This document shows positions 56,601-59,522 of a stretch of DNA of 64,000 nt, one piece after another. Position 1 is the first letter of the stretch, and each line of letters begins with the position of its first letter. The notes beneath the pieces are model-generated. The model ran no database searches. It was given only the letters and a program-made list of their open reading frames with translations, and was not told the origin of the DNA. Made by a program: the position numbers and the translations under genes. The stretch lies in NCBI GenBank assembly GCA_911728455.2, contig OU452227.1:22879414-22943413 (forward strand). The letters are read 5' to 3'. Origin of the DNA: Marthasterias glacialis (lineage: Eukaryota > Echinodermata > Asteroidea > Forcipulatida > Asteriidae).

Positions 56601-57907
56601 CTGCCCAGCGGAAGAACGAGCTGGAGATTGTAGACTTCATGGTGAACCGCTTCAAGAAATGGAGTGGAATGTCCGAGAAGAGAATCAAACAAACTGGAAA
56701 GGTCCACACTTACATTGAAGGTGAGGTATAAAGGCACATTATGACATAGGACATATTTTAAAAGGCGACAATTTACTGAAAGATGTCATTGAAGAAAGAT
56801 TTGTAGGGAAGAGAAGAAGAAGGAAAAAGGGCTTCTTGATGGACTTCAGAGAGGGAGTTATGTAGAGACAAAGAAATTGGCCCAGGACCGTGTAGAATGG
56901 AGAAGTCCATAAAACTATTCTTAACCAGTTCACGCAGGGGATCTTTCATGTTTTTCCCGTCCAGCCTGACGGGATTATTTTTCTTTGAGAGTACCGCTGG
57001 CACAAAGAAACTGTGACTTGACAAAATCAAGAGAACAAAAATTCTCTTTGAAGCACCAGAACTTGTGGTTTCTCTATCGAGCAAGTAACAAATTCACGCA
57101 CTATGAATTGCAAAACCTCGGCCGTGAGCTATGGCCGAGGATTGGTCCTATATCCGGAATCAAGGCTGGACTCCATTGAGTCAAATACAATGAATAAAAA
57201 ATGGTGGAAGCCTTACAATGTCTTGTAATAATCTTTTTGGAACAAAAGGACGAAGGTCTGTAATTTGGGATTACACAGTAACCCCTGAATAATAGGAGAA
57301 TTTCGGTGACACTTTCAGCACCATCTATCTGTCCTCTTTGTGTGGGTGAAACTAAAGCGTTACATGGCGAATGCATGCACTGTGCACACATGGTAGTGGA
57401 ACGTCTGGGCGACCGGTGTTCGGGGCTTCGAATTTCACACAAATAATTCAAAACATACGTCACATATTTGCTGGCTCGGAAAAAAATGGCGTGTGTACAC
57501 ATCATCCGGCATCAATGGTTAAACACATGTTCAGGACCTGACTTCATCACAGGCAGAATACCAGTAAAATGTGACATAGGCAAAAGTTGGCAGGGGTCAA
57601 ATATGTTTTTCGGATTCTTTGAGAGTTGCAGAGTAGATGTTTGTGTTTCGTTTGGGTCACAACTTCAATGATGAAATGGATTTGGGAGGGGAATGGCATC
57701 TGGCCTGATTGCCTTATCCTAAATTATTTTACATCCTTTGCAGGTATTGATCCCATACAAGCAGAGTGTGATGACCTCAAATTCAAGCTGGATGATATGA
57801 TTGGTCGACTTAATGATTTTGTCAAGGTGGTCAAGAAAGAGGACAAAGAGCTGTTTGGAGGAGAAACAGAGGAGGGCGACAAACCCAGAGTCATCTTTCT
57901 TGGATAA
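2060..57907 (+). CDS. PKD1: Polycystin-1-type receptor/channel, complete 46-exon gene
   Basis: Large extracellular receptor fused to an 11-helix channel-like module; the family works in cilia and, in echinoderms, also as sperm REJ proteins. Exons chained by GT-AG sites with conserved phase: 2060-2092, 2651-2684, 2893-3366, 4054-4172, 4639-5023, 5404-5527, 5670-5860, 8864-8999, 10151-10383, 10936-11099, 12330-12990, 14016-14206, 15108-15243, 15685-16152, 16711-20565, 21380-21542, 22249-22347, 22895-23088, 24300-24494, 25393-25523, 26472-26685, 27012-27148, 27568-27693, 28143-28254, 29174-29376, 30329-30482, 31506-31603, 31978-32215, 33178-33415, 33916-34111, 34237-34461, 35512-35599, 36735-37024, 37631-38497, 39379-39605, 39900-40077, 40397-40574, 41877-41996, 43488-43778, 50300-50484, 51856-51993, 53231-53335, 54273-54420, 55608-55741, 56588-56720, 57744-57907 (TAA). 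The sum is 13,173 nt, about 4,390 aa, close to human PC1 size. WSC plus PKD, REJ, GPS, PLAT and 11 helices argues for PKD1 rather than PKD1L1 or PKDREJ, but LRR and lectin domains are absent, so orthology is inferred. Confidence 0.93.
2391..2612. repeat. 118-bp tandem duplication in intron 1
   Basis: Two near-identical copies (starting TGTGACTTTTTT at 2391 and 2509) run through GTGGCTTACAAGATTTAGTT and CACCAACTTTTATTTAT to GTTAAGTTCAGACT. Only a handful of differences separate them, so the duplication is recent. Confidence 0.85.
3590..3892 (-). mobile_element. 3' end of a non-LTR retrotransposon (LINE), truncated and frameshifted
   Basis: The minus strand encodes the C-terminal tail typical of reverse transcriptases in the jockey/CR1/L2-like LINEs: TRGHSLKLYKPRPEKSL, then FYSQRVVNAWDDL, then after a +1 frame change SVNSFKNELDKHWRDMG. 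The 5' part of the element is missing, as usual for LINE insertions. It is inert. Confidence 0.8.
4054..5023 (+). CDS. Polycystin exons 4-5: module B
   Basis: Exon 4 (4054-4172) begins DYTVDCAEE and ends PFTCYGQ; exon 5 (4639-5023) continues VKGWNFYAAS, GVYRANNDAK, FLLKGENEIPG, WLYFEPGDVIGWRW and ends RAYSLQAVISPM. This lines up with module A almost motif for motif (CYG.(I/V)KGW, GVxR, L(V/K)GEN, FxPGD(M/V)(L/I)G, AYS(I/L)(K/Q)A), so A and B are a tandem duplication within the protein (residues ~181-349). Module B is split by an intron just after CYGQ whereas module A is in one exon, so either an intron was gained in B or lost in A. Confidence 0.85.
5404..5860 (+). CDS. Polycystin exons 6-7: WSC domain
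   Basis: Exons 5404-5527 and 5670-5860 (residues ~349-454) encode a Cys-rich WSC domain, a putative carbohydrate-binding unit found near the N terminus of polycystin-1. Visible family features are GCFHENYASR at the start, LCVSRCAKRSYTYAALQQGD, then LCFCSQSFG, a later C.DPCPG and YACGG. The expected Cys pattern is present. In vertebrate polycystin-1 this domain sits beside leucine-rich repeats; here it follows modules A and B instead. This domain is the main reason for preferring PKD1 among the 11-helix polycystins. Confidence 0.85.
5861..8863 (+). other. Intron 7 (3.0 kb), no gene seen
   Basis: Between the WSC and first PKD exons. I find no exon, no tRNA-like boxes and no long inverted repeat; short open frames have no recognisable content. 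AT-rich overall, with a poly-A and poly-T scatter. Confidence 0.5.
8864..10383 (+). CDS. Polycystin exons 8-9: first PKD repeat
   Basis: Exons 8864-8999 and 10151-10383 (residues ~454-577) encode an Ig-like PKD repeat. The core reads ITRGTGVTYDFNYGDGFSD, matching the family (W/Y)DFGDG turn, followed by HHYNKPGTYSISASATDLW, matching the H.Y...G.Y.V closing strands. After it comes a second, shorter unit beginning TDVKVDCPLAVEYL, which looks like the start of another degenerate PKD-like strand set (GTNLSATVDFQDG). Exon 9 ends in phase 1 and passes directly into module C. Confidence 0.8.
10685..10850 (+). repeat. tRNA-derived SINE in intron 9
   Basis: Leader CCCCTGAACAAAGATATTGAC, A box GATAGCTCAGTTGGTAGAGC (10743-10762), degenerate B box (GGTTAAAATCCC, 10788-10799) and a tail CTCCAGTCAATTTTTCTTTG shared with 21709-21828 and 52083-52385. 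The A box lies about 55 bp inside the shared unit. Confidence 0.78.
10936..12990 (+). CDS. Polycystin exons 10-11: module C with Cys-rich insert
   Basis: Exon 10 (10936-11099) and exon 11 (12330-12990) cover residues ~577-852. The beginning (ETLFYGQMLDQDVS, GRLVAWEMNA, GTIALQVYRPRC) and end (HIDVKQGDIIGWYNS, SYKHALKAHVV) resemble modules A and B, but between them sits an insert with seven cysteines (from CTNNEVYC to NRRDC). Three copies of one unit in one polycystin are not a standard family feature. The last part of exon 11 (NYTWEASRRNISVNASNNLASG) leads into PKD strands. Function unknown; an extracellular ligand-binding role is inferred only from location. Confidence 0.75.
11834..12293. mobile_element. 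~460-bp MITE-like element, copy 1
   Basis: Ends carry short inverted repeats (ACCTCGCAGC at the left, GCTGCTCCAAGAGTT at the right). The whole unit matches 32310-32782 in reverse orientation, with a distinctive CCAATTGTTACCAAATATGG near one end and GGATCCAGCGAAGTTGTTGA near the other. No coding capacity. Confidence 0.82.
13021..13211. mobile_element. ~190-bp MITE in intron 11
   Basis: Ends TATTGACCCATATCACCTGACGTC at the left and TGACGTGCGTGCAAGGGGTCAATT at the right form an imperfect inverted repeat; inside are inverted copies of GCGCCATTTTGGTGGTCAAT and ATTGACCACCAAAATGG. Partial relatives lie at 22050-22140 and 38828-38900. Confidence 0.7.
13490..13740 (+). repeat. SINE copy in intron 11
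   Basis: Begins near a B box (GAGGTTCGAAACCC, 13502-13515), then GTGTCCTTGAGCAATCCATT, ACCATAAATTGCTTCTCTTA, CCAGGTGTATAAATGGG, and ends in an ATTATTAT tail. The same order of blocks is found at 25070-25362. Confidence 0.7.
14016..14206 (+). CDS. Polycystin exon 12: PKD repeat
   Basis: A 191-nt exon (residues ~852-915) encoding one compact PKD repeat: LTINTHLGTEVTYHWFFGNGDEYVS is the strand ending in the DFGDG-like turn (FGNGD here), and NYTWMDDGVYNITLRAYNDISQ is the closing H/YxxxGxYxVxLxAxN motif. It contains NYT and NIT sequons. The exon joins in phase 0 to the next PKD unit. Confidence 0.82.
14312..14528. mobile_element. 217-bp MITE with 27-bp TIRs in intron 12
   Basis: The left end GGTATTGGAAGTTGACAAAC continues through TAGTTCC, and the right end is its reverse complement with one mismatch in 27 bp. 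A looser match continues a few bases outward on both sides. The interior is AT-rich and noncoding. Confidence 0.85.
15108..16152 (+). CDS. Polycystin exons 13-14: PKD repeat with (NGTFG)5 insert
   Basis: Exons 15108-15243 and 15685-16152 (residues ~916-1117) encode the first half of a PKD repeat ending TNVTYEIEIGDGI; its closing half (YTVYENIGYYPVTVNASNRVSW) is at the start of exon 15. Between them lies a ~130-residue low-complexity insert rich in Asn, Ser, Thr and Gly. It includes five tandem NGTFG units (15903-15977, residues ~1034-1058) made by a 15-bp repeat, plus further NET, NSS, NVT and NCT sequons. The insert should project from the loop after the GDG turn and be heavily N-glycosylated; that is inference. 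Confidence 0.82.
15903..15977 (+). repeat. 15-bp coding minisatellite, five units
   Basis: Five tandem copies of AATGG(T/A)AC(T/C)TTTGGC inside exon 14, each encoding NGTFG with an N-glycosylation sequon. Units differ only at third codon positions (GGT/GGA, ACT/ACC), a sign of repeat-unit turnover under protein-level constraint. Confidence 0.95.
16363..16499. mobile_element. Short TIR element in intron 14
   Basis: TTCTTTCACTAC near the left and GTAGTGAAAGAG near the right form an 11- to 12-bp inverted repeat around a ~110-bp noncoding core with further GC-rich self-complementary words (CAGCGCGCTGCTG, AGCCGCTGCC). Probably a small MITE. Confidence 0.5.
16711..20565 (+). CDS. Polycystin exon 15: giant exon, PKD repeats and start of REJ
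   Basis: A single 3,855-nt exon open throughout (residues ~1117-2402). It closes the interrupted PKD repeat, then holds about seven PKD-like units whose clearest turns are KWIWDFKDGD, YEIDYGDGE and YTWDFGD, each followed by a G.Y.(V/I)(T/E)L.(A/V).N strand. One unit (WDFGD at ~18480 to GVYTITLNVSN at ~19440) is interrupted by ~300 residues of Thr/Pro-rich and sequon-rich sequence. From residue ~2180 (CFYPEVRVKDRNNC) the REJ region begins, with the diagnostic PLVAKISGGSERIIRWNDKAS and YDPDVDP. Vertebrate PKD1 also has one very long exon across its PKD array, so this is conserved family architecture. Confidence 0.9.
21380..25523 (+). CDS. Polycystin exons 16-20: REJ region
   Basis: Exons 21380-21542, 22249-22347, 22895-23088, 24300-24494 and 25393-25523 continue the REJ region (receptor for egg jelly), a long beta-rich extracellular segment found only in polycystin-1 relatives and sperm REJ proteins. 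Recognisable pieces are YELKLIIFKDTR, the Cys pair ISCKTNCKSKLNPTSRF, FYRWEIYGI, an internal AIDAGFFADEARYRIRIYC and FTVYILVRVDDFIGSYSDL. In vertebrate polycystin-1 this region is part of the mechanically coupled ectodomain; its biochemical role here cannot be read from sequence. Confidence 0.85.
21709..21828. repeat. Palindromic SINE-tail doublet in intron 16
   Basis: Two copies of the tRNA-derived tail face each other: TGGGTGAACAAAGAAAAATT, GACTGGAGCGGGATTTGAACC and CTGCGACCA on the left, and the reverse complement (TGGTTGCAGGTTCAAATCCT and onward to TTTGTTCACCCA) on the right. Arms are ~50 bp with few mismatches; the ~17-bp loop is CTGGTTTAACGTACCGA. A strong cruciform or RNA hairpin is possible. 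Confidence 0.85.
22050..22140. repeat. MITE fragment in intron 16
   Basis: Starts TATTGACCCTTCTCACCTGCCGTCATC and resembles the left half of the element at 13021-13211 (TATTGACCCATATCACCTGACGTC). No matching right end is seen. Confidence 0.5.
23316..23492. mobile_element. 177-bp MITE in intron 18
   Basis: Perfect 15-bp inverted ends TAGACCTTTATCATG and CATGATAAAGGTCTA, with matching extending imperfectly inward (GCGGCCATCTTG against CCAAAATGGTGGC). Internal block CCGAGGCTGGAAGGGCAAAT recurs near 35400 and 39030, marking partial copies of the same family in other introns. Confidence 0.85.
25070..25362 (+). repeat. SINE copy in intron 19
   Basis: Same block order as 13490-13740: GTGTGTCCTTGAGCAACTTA, ACCATAATTGCTTCTCATCA, CCAGGAGTAAATGGGTAC, then a 3' part GAAAGCGCCTAATAAATGCC ending in an ATTACCATTATTA tail. 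Truncated or degenerate at its 5' end. Confidence 0.72.
26472..29376 (+). CDS. Polycystin exons 21-25: Ala/charged helical part of REJ, furin-like site
   Basis: Exons 26472-26685, 27012-27148, 27568-27693, 28143-28254 and 29174-29376 (about 264 residues). This part differs from the beta-rich REJ: it is Ala, Glu, Ser and Met rich and predicted by eye to be helical, for example LLAARLEAERIAAEQAEAER and KAKSAAAQAAAAREA. Just before the first charged helix is VRRRKRNAG (27020-27046), a match to the proprotein convertase rule R-X-(K/R)-R. Small phase-0 and phase-1 exons here are typical of the vertebrate gene too. Cleavage at RRRKR is inferred, not shown. Confidence 0.8.
30085..30245. repeat. Degenerate AATTTCATAGAGC-family MITE in intron 25
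   Basis: Contains GCTTAGCAGAAATAGGTTACCAGTCC, CTGGTTCCCTGCTAATTTTTTGCTTAGCAG, GCTAAGCACCATTTTTTGAAATTGGGCC in the order seen in the intact copy at 43071-43277. The left end is lost. Confidence 0.65.
30329..33415 (+). CDS. Polycystin exons 26-29: distal REJ/GAIN-like region
   Basis: Exons 30329-30482, 31506-31603, 31978-32215 and 33178-33415. The sequence becomes beta-rich again: GGSSFVLPSVTSMFG, AKLSFRNETGGAMDISELEEPIEVWV, MHVTVNVMPNNFTDVDNVTLYLYLRVG and LDTLPDPHTCFFSNTLL. In adhesion GPCRs and polycystins the segment before GPS folds as a GAIN domain that catalyses self-cleavage; these strands fit subdomain B, including the hallmark sequence (ELEEPIEV) that resembles the L..PV.I strand. Assignment is by position and pattern only. 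Confidence 0.8.
32310..32782. mobile_element. ~470-bp MITE-like element, copy 2 (inverted)
   Basis: Reverse-orientation copy of 11834-12293 in intron 28. Ends AACCCTCGCAGC and GCTGCGAGAGTT form a short TIR clearer than in copy 1. Differences include a small insertion (GGGGTCACAGGGGTCAATCA region) and scattered substitutions. Confidence 0.82.
33916..34461 (+). CDS. Polycystin exons 30-31: GPS cleavage site and first membrane helix
   Basis: Exons 33916-34111 and 34237-34461. The GPS has the expected cysteines and tryptophans (AKCSYYNEEIEDW, DGCEVGEMTTLYKTQC) followed by FTTHLTAFGG. The catalytic tripeptide HLT is intact (residues ~3250-3252), so autoproteolysis between L and T is expected, as in polycystin-1. 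About 27 residues later comes the first transmembrane helix NPVVFAFMTCCLCVYLTVML (~3278-3297), ending in WANKADQRDK, a positive cytosolic flank. Confidence 0.92.
35512..37024 (+). CDS. Polycystin exons 32-33: PLAT domain
   Basis: Exons 35512-35599 and 36735-37024, extending into the first ~30 residues of exon 34. A cytosolic PLAT/LH2 beta sandwich, placed as always between helices 1 and 2 of polycystin-1. Signature strands are HYMYEITVFTGMRTSS, AKVSLILTGDAEESRPRLL, VFRVGGIDTFVLAAPRSLG, HVRIWHDNTGKHASWYLNR and MYYFMLDRWLAVEEDDGQ. In the family this domain binds acidic phospholipids and trafficking partners. Length (~120 residues) is normal. Confidence 0.93.
37080..37620. repeat. Interspersed repeat, copy 1 (intron 33)
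   Basis: Shares ordered blocks with 56945-57340: CAGCCTGATGGGATTATTTT, CACTGGCACAAAGAAACT, GAATCGCAAAACCTCGGCCG, ATTGAGCCGAAATACAATGA, TGTTTTGTAATAGTCTTTTT and GGTTTATACAATAACCCCCG. Noncoding; no clear terminal repeats. A shorter relative is at 35765-35885. Confidence 0.75.
37631..40077 (+). CDS. Polycystin exons 34-36: helices 2-6 and charged cytosolic loop
   Basis: Exons 37631-38497, 39379-39605 and 39900-40077. Helix 2 is near CTCCLSLLFSTMMSNIFFYN, helix 3 near ICVGVISSMMVLPANLIIV, helix 4 near CQFIGWAVAFCTVGVAFWLT, helix 5 near SLVQDILFSQPIKVLCLATF and helix 6 near GLYMFYLYILLLIAYG. Between helices 3 and 4 is a ~100-residue highly charged loop (KKKEAKTDKQEEQEQIEQDK, then acidic EEDQEGKEGENKEDE and basic KTKKKK). 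SMSMVLPANL-type packing in helix 3 is a family hallmark (here SSMMVLPANL). Another charged loop precedes helix 6 (DEEYIHERLTEEELKDPEKL). Confidence 0.92.
38653..38800. repeat. MITE related to 51039-51211 (intron 34)
   Basis: Left part ATAGGCCCTCTTTCTTAACT then CCGGCTTCAGCTTTGGCT and right part GGAGCTGAAGCCAAAGCTGT then TTTGAAAAGGGCC form a degenerate inverted repeat of the same style as 51039-51211. Confidence 0.6.
40397..43778 (+). CDS. Polycystin exons 37-39: polycystin (TOP) extracellular domain
   Basis: Exons 40397-40574, 41877-41996 and 43488-43778 (residues ~3860-4056) encode the large loop between the first and second helices of the channel module, which mediates subunit assembly in PKD channels. 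Visible family features: LFWKHVKEVFVPSLYAG, LLGVARLRQVRVYTNSC, a Cys pair (SC..., NHC), FLGVWKYRGWLELDSYPAIG, YYGGGFTVQF and FFEYVLYNPVSN. A fragment copy of the third of these exons lies in the preceding intron. Confidence 0.93.
40835..40945 (+). repeat. tRNA-derived SINE fragment (intron 37)
   Basis: Leader CCCCATGAACAAAGATATTTAC, A box AATAGCTTAGTTGGTAGAAC and a decayed B-box region (GGGGCCACAAGTTCATC). Same family and orientation as 10685-10850. Confidence 0.65.
42036..42204. mobile_element. AATTTCATAGAGC-family MITE (intron 38)
   Basis: Left end TAATTTCACAGAGCTGCTTAAG and right end CTTAAGCAGCTCTATGAGATTGG are imperfect inverted repeats; the interior has ACCAGTCACAGATGG-type words as in the 43071 copy. 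An older copy than its neighbour. Confidence 0.78.
42537..42574 (+). pseudogene. Fragment copy of polycystin exon 39 (TOP domain)
   Basis: In intron 38, GGGCGGTG followed by a 27-bp stretch (42548-42574) repeats the sequence of exon 39 at 43689-43732 with one mismatch in the 27 bp, including a 20-bp exact match TGTACAACCCAGTATCCAAC. The frame encodes LYVVYNPVSN against EYVLYNPVSN in the true exon. It has no usable splice sites nearby and is truncated, so it is a relic. Confidence 0.8.
43071..43277. mobile_element. AATTTCATAGAGC-family MITE, intact 34-bp TIRs (intron 38)
   Basis: Left end TGACCAGGGCCCAATTTCAT continues through AGAGCTGCTTAAGC; the right end is its exact reverse complement over 34 bp. 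Total 207 bp, noncoding. It lies ~210 bp upstream of exon 39. Confidence 0.9.
44273..44357 (+). pseudogene. Decayed copy of polycystin exon 40
   Basis: About 85 bp in intron 39 align with the start of exon 40 (50300-50390), at roughly 85 percent identity by eye. It reads AFPFYKFQTTTLDN then FGTSAYFVIGAEI against AFPYPKFQTMTLDH then YGTFAYFVMGAEI in the live exon, then runs into a stop. The acceptor AG is lost (CCCTGTGC instead of CTGCAGGTGC). The copy lies 6 kb upstream of the working exon, and the GPCR sits between the two. Confidence 0.88.
44560..44880. repeat. Two diverged direct repeats
   Basis: AAGTGACATGTGATGATGGC through TATTGCTGGGCTCGGTCTGT to AACAACAAACCCTCCTGACA (44569-44645) recurs at ~44791-44875 as AAGTGACATTTGATGAATGC, TATTGCTGGGTTCAGTCTGT, AACAACAAACCCTCCCGACA. 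Spacing ~225 bp. Confidence 0.8.
46354..46833 (-). CDS. Uncharacterised ORF, 159 codons, doubtful
   Basis: An open frame antisense in the large intron, about 1.2 kb downstream of the GPCR stop. The product has no motif I recognise (contains LPLFHIEKIIWEKLIRAKLN, GPEETLTILISLLAKQF and CEDCPKL). Base composition is AT-rich like the surrounding intron, and there is no clear neighbouring exon. It could be a decayed transposon fragment, an exon of an unseen gene or chance. I would not call it a gene without transcript support. Confidence 0.15.
   Translation of the reverse strand: MEKTLCYAPNTNNEDDFLTTFPKCLQQEVIMLWGSFQNLPLFHIEKIIWEKLIRAKLNQSPIISSSKQLTPIPQDSGFIDGPEETLTILISLLAKQFTYGQGFIHLHIGFTNITLDHIKTNQLISRKTSDLQILPESPTPACEDCPKLRYVNILLLKKI
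48045..49022 (-). CDS. Class A (rhodopsin-family) GPCR, intronless, nested in polycystin intron 39
   Basis: A 325-residue single-exon receptor, antisense to its host gene. Seven helices with class A landmarks: GNVLVC (N1.50), NLAIADAL (D2.50), ANYERFIGISRP in place of DRY at the end of helix 3, AVWGIP (W4.50), LLLPISATFW (P5.50), FFILVLPGAIWF in place of CWxP in helix 6, and NSAINPVLYGF (NPxxY). There are N-terminal and extracellular sequons (NSS, NVT). Ligand unknown; single-exon orphan receptors are abundant in echinoderm genomes. Oddities: YERF instead of DRY, and counting back 25 residues from R3.50 gives Ser, not the usual disulfide Cys (nearest cysteines are in SSQCTAN upstream and NNCFKAH downstream). 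The loop-2 Cys (REYCTN) is present. AATAAA on the minus strand at 47707-47712 is a possible polyA signal. Confidence 0.9.
   Translation of the reverse strand: MDDVTNNLFTVFIVLMPIIGSIGFVGNVLVCATIIYTKTLHNVTNLMILNLAIADALVSVCAPFNPFVSVNYLNLPVYNSSNSNSSQCTANLLSHFYSSWIYIFVNNCFKAHSVLSLTFANYERFIGISRPLQYSTYFSRRKITLLLLAVWGIPVIVHMPQSIFSIIEIRREYCTNKNIHGNTVLSIAAMLLLLLPISATFWMYIKILINLKQGARNLEEQGIQGPAQELHQAHKKVSSTLAIITTAFFILVLPGAIWFCFSFLFFHANLVNVEATIWNVFAFLSLVNSAINPVLYGFKYEQLRKAFISMVCRRNQRQLNQVGPL
50300..55741 (+). CDS. Polycystin exons 40-44: helices 7-11 and pore segment
   Basis: Exons 50300-50484, 51856-51993, 53231-53335, 54273-54420 and 55608-55741. Helix 7 is GTFAYFVMGAEIIFSLLLVF, helix 8 INHGLAVGAIVSYLYRLL, helix 9 IYLTMVGLCLFMAIIKF followed by the RLLRFNQKM linker, helix 10 LSLFMIMFGVVYMGYASFCF, then the pore-helix/filter segment LLSLFGTLLGKFSFEDL and helix 11 GPLFFFSYVMIVMWTLTNML plus LAIICEAF. 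Topology matches TRPP channels. Lys sits where PC2 has the filter Asp (LGD there, LGK here), and helix 11 has no Lys, Arg or His, unlike human PC1. Confidence 0.92.
51039..51211. mobile_element. 173-bp GC-rich MITE (intron 40)
   Basis: Left end TAGGCCCTTTTCGAATCCAC continues CGGCTTCGGCT; right end AGCCGAAGCCGTGGTTTCGA continues TAAGGGCCATAG, an inverted repeat of ~30 bp with few mismatches. The interior is also self-complementary (GATTCGGCT / AGCCGAATC) and far more GC-rich than the intron. Confidence 0.82.
52083..52385. mobile_element. Composite element with tRNA-derived inverted ends (intron 41)
   Basis: Left end GGGGTGACAAATTGACTAGA then GGGATTTGAACCTGCGACCTCC; right end GGAGGTCGCAGGTTCAAATTC to CTTTGTTCACCCC is its inverted copy. 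Between them, on the minus strand, is a tRNA-like A box (TAGATAGCTCAGTTGGTAGA, 52152-52171) and the leader also seen at 10685 and 40835. The inner GGGGGTTCCAGTCAGAAGCC matches the SINE at 571-740. Confidence 0.8.
52533..52701. repeat. 84-bp tandem duplication (intron 41)
   Basis: Two almost identical 84-bp units, each starting GTTTTATTATGCTCATTGTT and ending TATGGTTAGAGTT; one visible substitution (TTTTGTGTATGG against TTTTGTTTATGG). Very recent. Confidence 0.92.
52774..53028. mobile_element. GGGCCCAATTTCATGGCTC MITE (intron 41)
   Basis: Left CCAGGGCCCAATTTCATGGC then TCTGCTTAC, right GTAAGCAGAGCCATGAAATT then GGGCCCAGG: ~26-bp inverted ends. Related to, but distinct from, the AGAGCTGCTTAAGC subfamily. 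The interior is rich in GCTTACG/CGTAAGC words. Confidence 0.87.
54592..54704. repeat. Fold-back sequence (intron 43)
   Basis: Inner arms CTGTTCCATTTCAC (54627-54640) and GTGAAATGGAACAG (54654-54667) are perfect inverted repeats around GAGGCTGAGCCAA; outer arms TGGGAGGAATATTATCAC and GTGATAATACTTCTCCCA are also inverted. Overall a ~113-bp hairpin. Confidence 0.85.
56588..57907 (+). CDS. Polycystin exons 45-46: cytoplasmic tail and stop
   Basis: Exons 56588-56720 and 57744-57907 encode a ~98-residue tail: VQEEAAQRKNELEIVDFMVN, then KKWSGMSEKRIKQTGKVHTY, then a helical stretch with heptad-like hydrophobics (AECDDLKFKLDDMIGRLNDF) and an acidic end closing in RVIFLG. The weak coiled coil matches the position of the PC1 coiled coil that pairs with polycystin-2. 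The tail is shorter than the ~200 residues of vertebrate PC1. Stop TAA at 57905-57907. Confidence 0.88.
56945..57340. repeat. Interspersed repeat, copy 2 (intron 45)
   Basis: Same blocks as 37080-37620 in the same orientation (CAGCCTGACGGGATTATTTT, GCTGGCACAAAGAAACTGTG, AATTGCAAAACCTCGGCCGTG, AATAATCTTTTTGGAACAAA). Intron-resident and noncoding. Confidence 0.75.
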
Positions 57908-58047
57908 GAAATCATTTTTAGAGAAATTACAAAAAGAACTGGACCAGTGTCGAAAGGGCAGCTGTGCAGAAAATACTGCTAAGTACTTATCAGTTCTAAC
58001 TAAGAATAGATTTAGTAGGGACCCAGTCACAAGAAATCACTCATATC

Positions 58048-58195
58048 AGAGGCTAATTTCATAGAGTGCTTAAGCACATCAATTTGCTAAGAACAGAAAT
58101 TTTTGCTCAGCAGATACAGGCTACCAGCCAAACACTATAAACTGCATATTGTTTGTGACTGGTTCCCTTTTTTTGTTAAGCGGACCAATTGACTA
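58048..58195. repeat. Degenerate AATTTCATAGAGC-family MITE
   Basis: GGCTAATTTCATAGAGTGCTTAAGCAC, then ATTTTTGCTCAGCAGATACAGGCTACCAGCC and GACTGGTTCCC in the order of the intact copy at 43071-43277; the right TIR is lost. It sits ~140 bp past the polycystin stop and may be transcribed in the 3' UTR. Confidence 0.65.
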
Positions 58196-58225
58196 AAGAA
58201 TGTGTCCTGCTTGGCGTCTATGATA

Positions 58226-59285
58226 AACAGTGTTATAGAGCTCATACTCGGTACTCTTACTTGAGTACTTGACTACTCGAGTACTACTGAAGTACTACTC
58301 GAGTACTACTCGAGTACTACTTGAGTACTACTCGAGTACTACTGAAGGACTACTCGAGTACTACTTCAGTACTACTCGAGTACTACTGAAGTATTACTCG
58401 AGTACTACTGAAGTACTACTCGAGTACTACTTCAGTACTACTCGAGTACTACTGAAGTATTACTCGAGTAGTACTGAAGTACTACTCGAGTACTACTGAA
58501 GTATTACTCGAGTAGTACTGAAGTACTACTCGAGTACTACTGGAGTACTGTTTTAATGATAGCTAAGTACTTGTACTAAGAAGTACTCAGACTCAAAGTA
58601 ATGTACTTATTACTCGCTTTAAAATGTACTTGGACTCAAATTCAAGTACTCAAACTGTTAATTCCTTTTATTGCATTAATTTTGTTTGATACTTGTTAAC
58701 CCAGTGTGCAGAAAGAATGAAGCACTTGTCTCTGTAGACCATCTAGGTTGGGTCTGTCAATTTAAAATACTCGTACTCTTAGATCCAAGTACCTGTACTT
58801 GGCTGTTGGTATTTGTACTTGGATTTTCTTTGGAGGGAGGGAGGCTTATCATCCTTACTGGCAGCTGAGATGTTGAATTGCGAAAGACGCGGCTACAACG
58901 TGTTTGGGCTGCAAGCATGCAAGGGTGCAATCGGCAGCCAGCCACATTGACCCATGATCATGGAGCGCAGCCAGAGATCGAAAGTGTTCAACCTTTCTGG
59001 AGGGAAGGAAACCAGAGAGCCCAGAGAAAAACCCTCGTGGCATTCAAGAGACCCAACACAAAACTCTACTCACATATGCCTTAGCCGGGTATCGAACCAG
59101 GGCCACATTGAATCAAGAGGCGAGCGCTTTACATACTAGCCACCCATACTACCCAATGTCAGAGTACTTGGGAATTAGACACCAGTTTTCTAGTACTTAT
59201 AATCCCAAGTACACATAATTGAGTACATAGTTTTACTTGGTAGTACTTTGTACTCATTAAAAAAGTACTTAACTATAACACTGTT
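58226..59285. mobile_element. ~1.06-kb TIR element (hAT-like ends), non-autonomous
   Basis: Perfect 13-bp terminal inverted repeats AACAGTGTTATAG (58226-58238) and CTATAACACTGTT (59273-59285). CAGTG...CACTG ends resemble hAT transposons. The interior is dominated by AGTACT-type words, an 11-bp minisatellite and, near 59090-59105, a tRNA-like B box on the minus strand (GGTTCGATACC). No transposase frame. No clear 8-bp target duplication is seen, so family assignment is tentative. Confidence 0.7.
58277..58550. repeat. 11-bp minisatellite, ~25 units
   Basis: Unit NNAGTACTACT, alternating mainly CG-AGTACTACT and GA/TC-AGTACTACT. Because 33 = 3 x 11 the array stays open in frame (repeated LLEYYSSTT-like text), but this is not a gene. 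Units are full of self-complementary AGTACT and CTCGAG words. Confidence 0.93.
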
Positions 59286-59516
59286 GAATTTGGCCTTTTA
59301 GTTAGAGAAAATATTATAAATGAAAATTCATAAACTAGATTAAAATTGGGAGAGATTTTTTGAGGTGATGCCTTTTAAATATAAAATAGTCAATATTGCC
59401 TTTTATACAGATATTTAGAAAAAGTTTGATATAGTTTTACTTTATATTTTCTAACGATGTCCGATTTTGACTGAGATTTGATATGCTGATTAGTTTTGTT
59501 TTAGTTTATTGTTCAA

Positions 59517-59522
59517 AATAAA
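59517..59522 (+). promoter_or_regulatory. Candidate polyA signal AATAAA for polycystin
   Basis: The first clean AATAAA downstream of the polycystin stop, followed by a GT-containing stretch (GCTGTGGAAATAAGGGTCTT). It implies a ~1.6-kb 3' UTR, of which ~1.06 kb would be the inserted TIR element. Unproven. Confidence 0.35.

Noticed and set aside
58269..58499. Open frame with repeated LLEYYSSTT text
   Set aside because: Product of an 11-bp minisatellite with no stop codons; not a gene.
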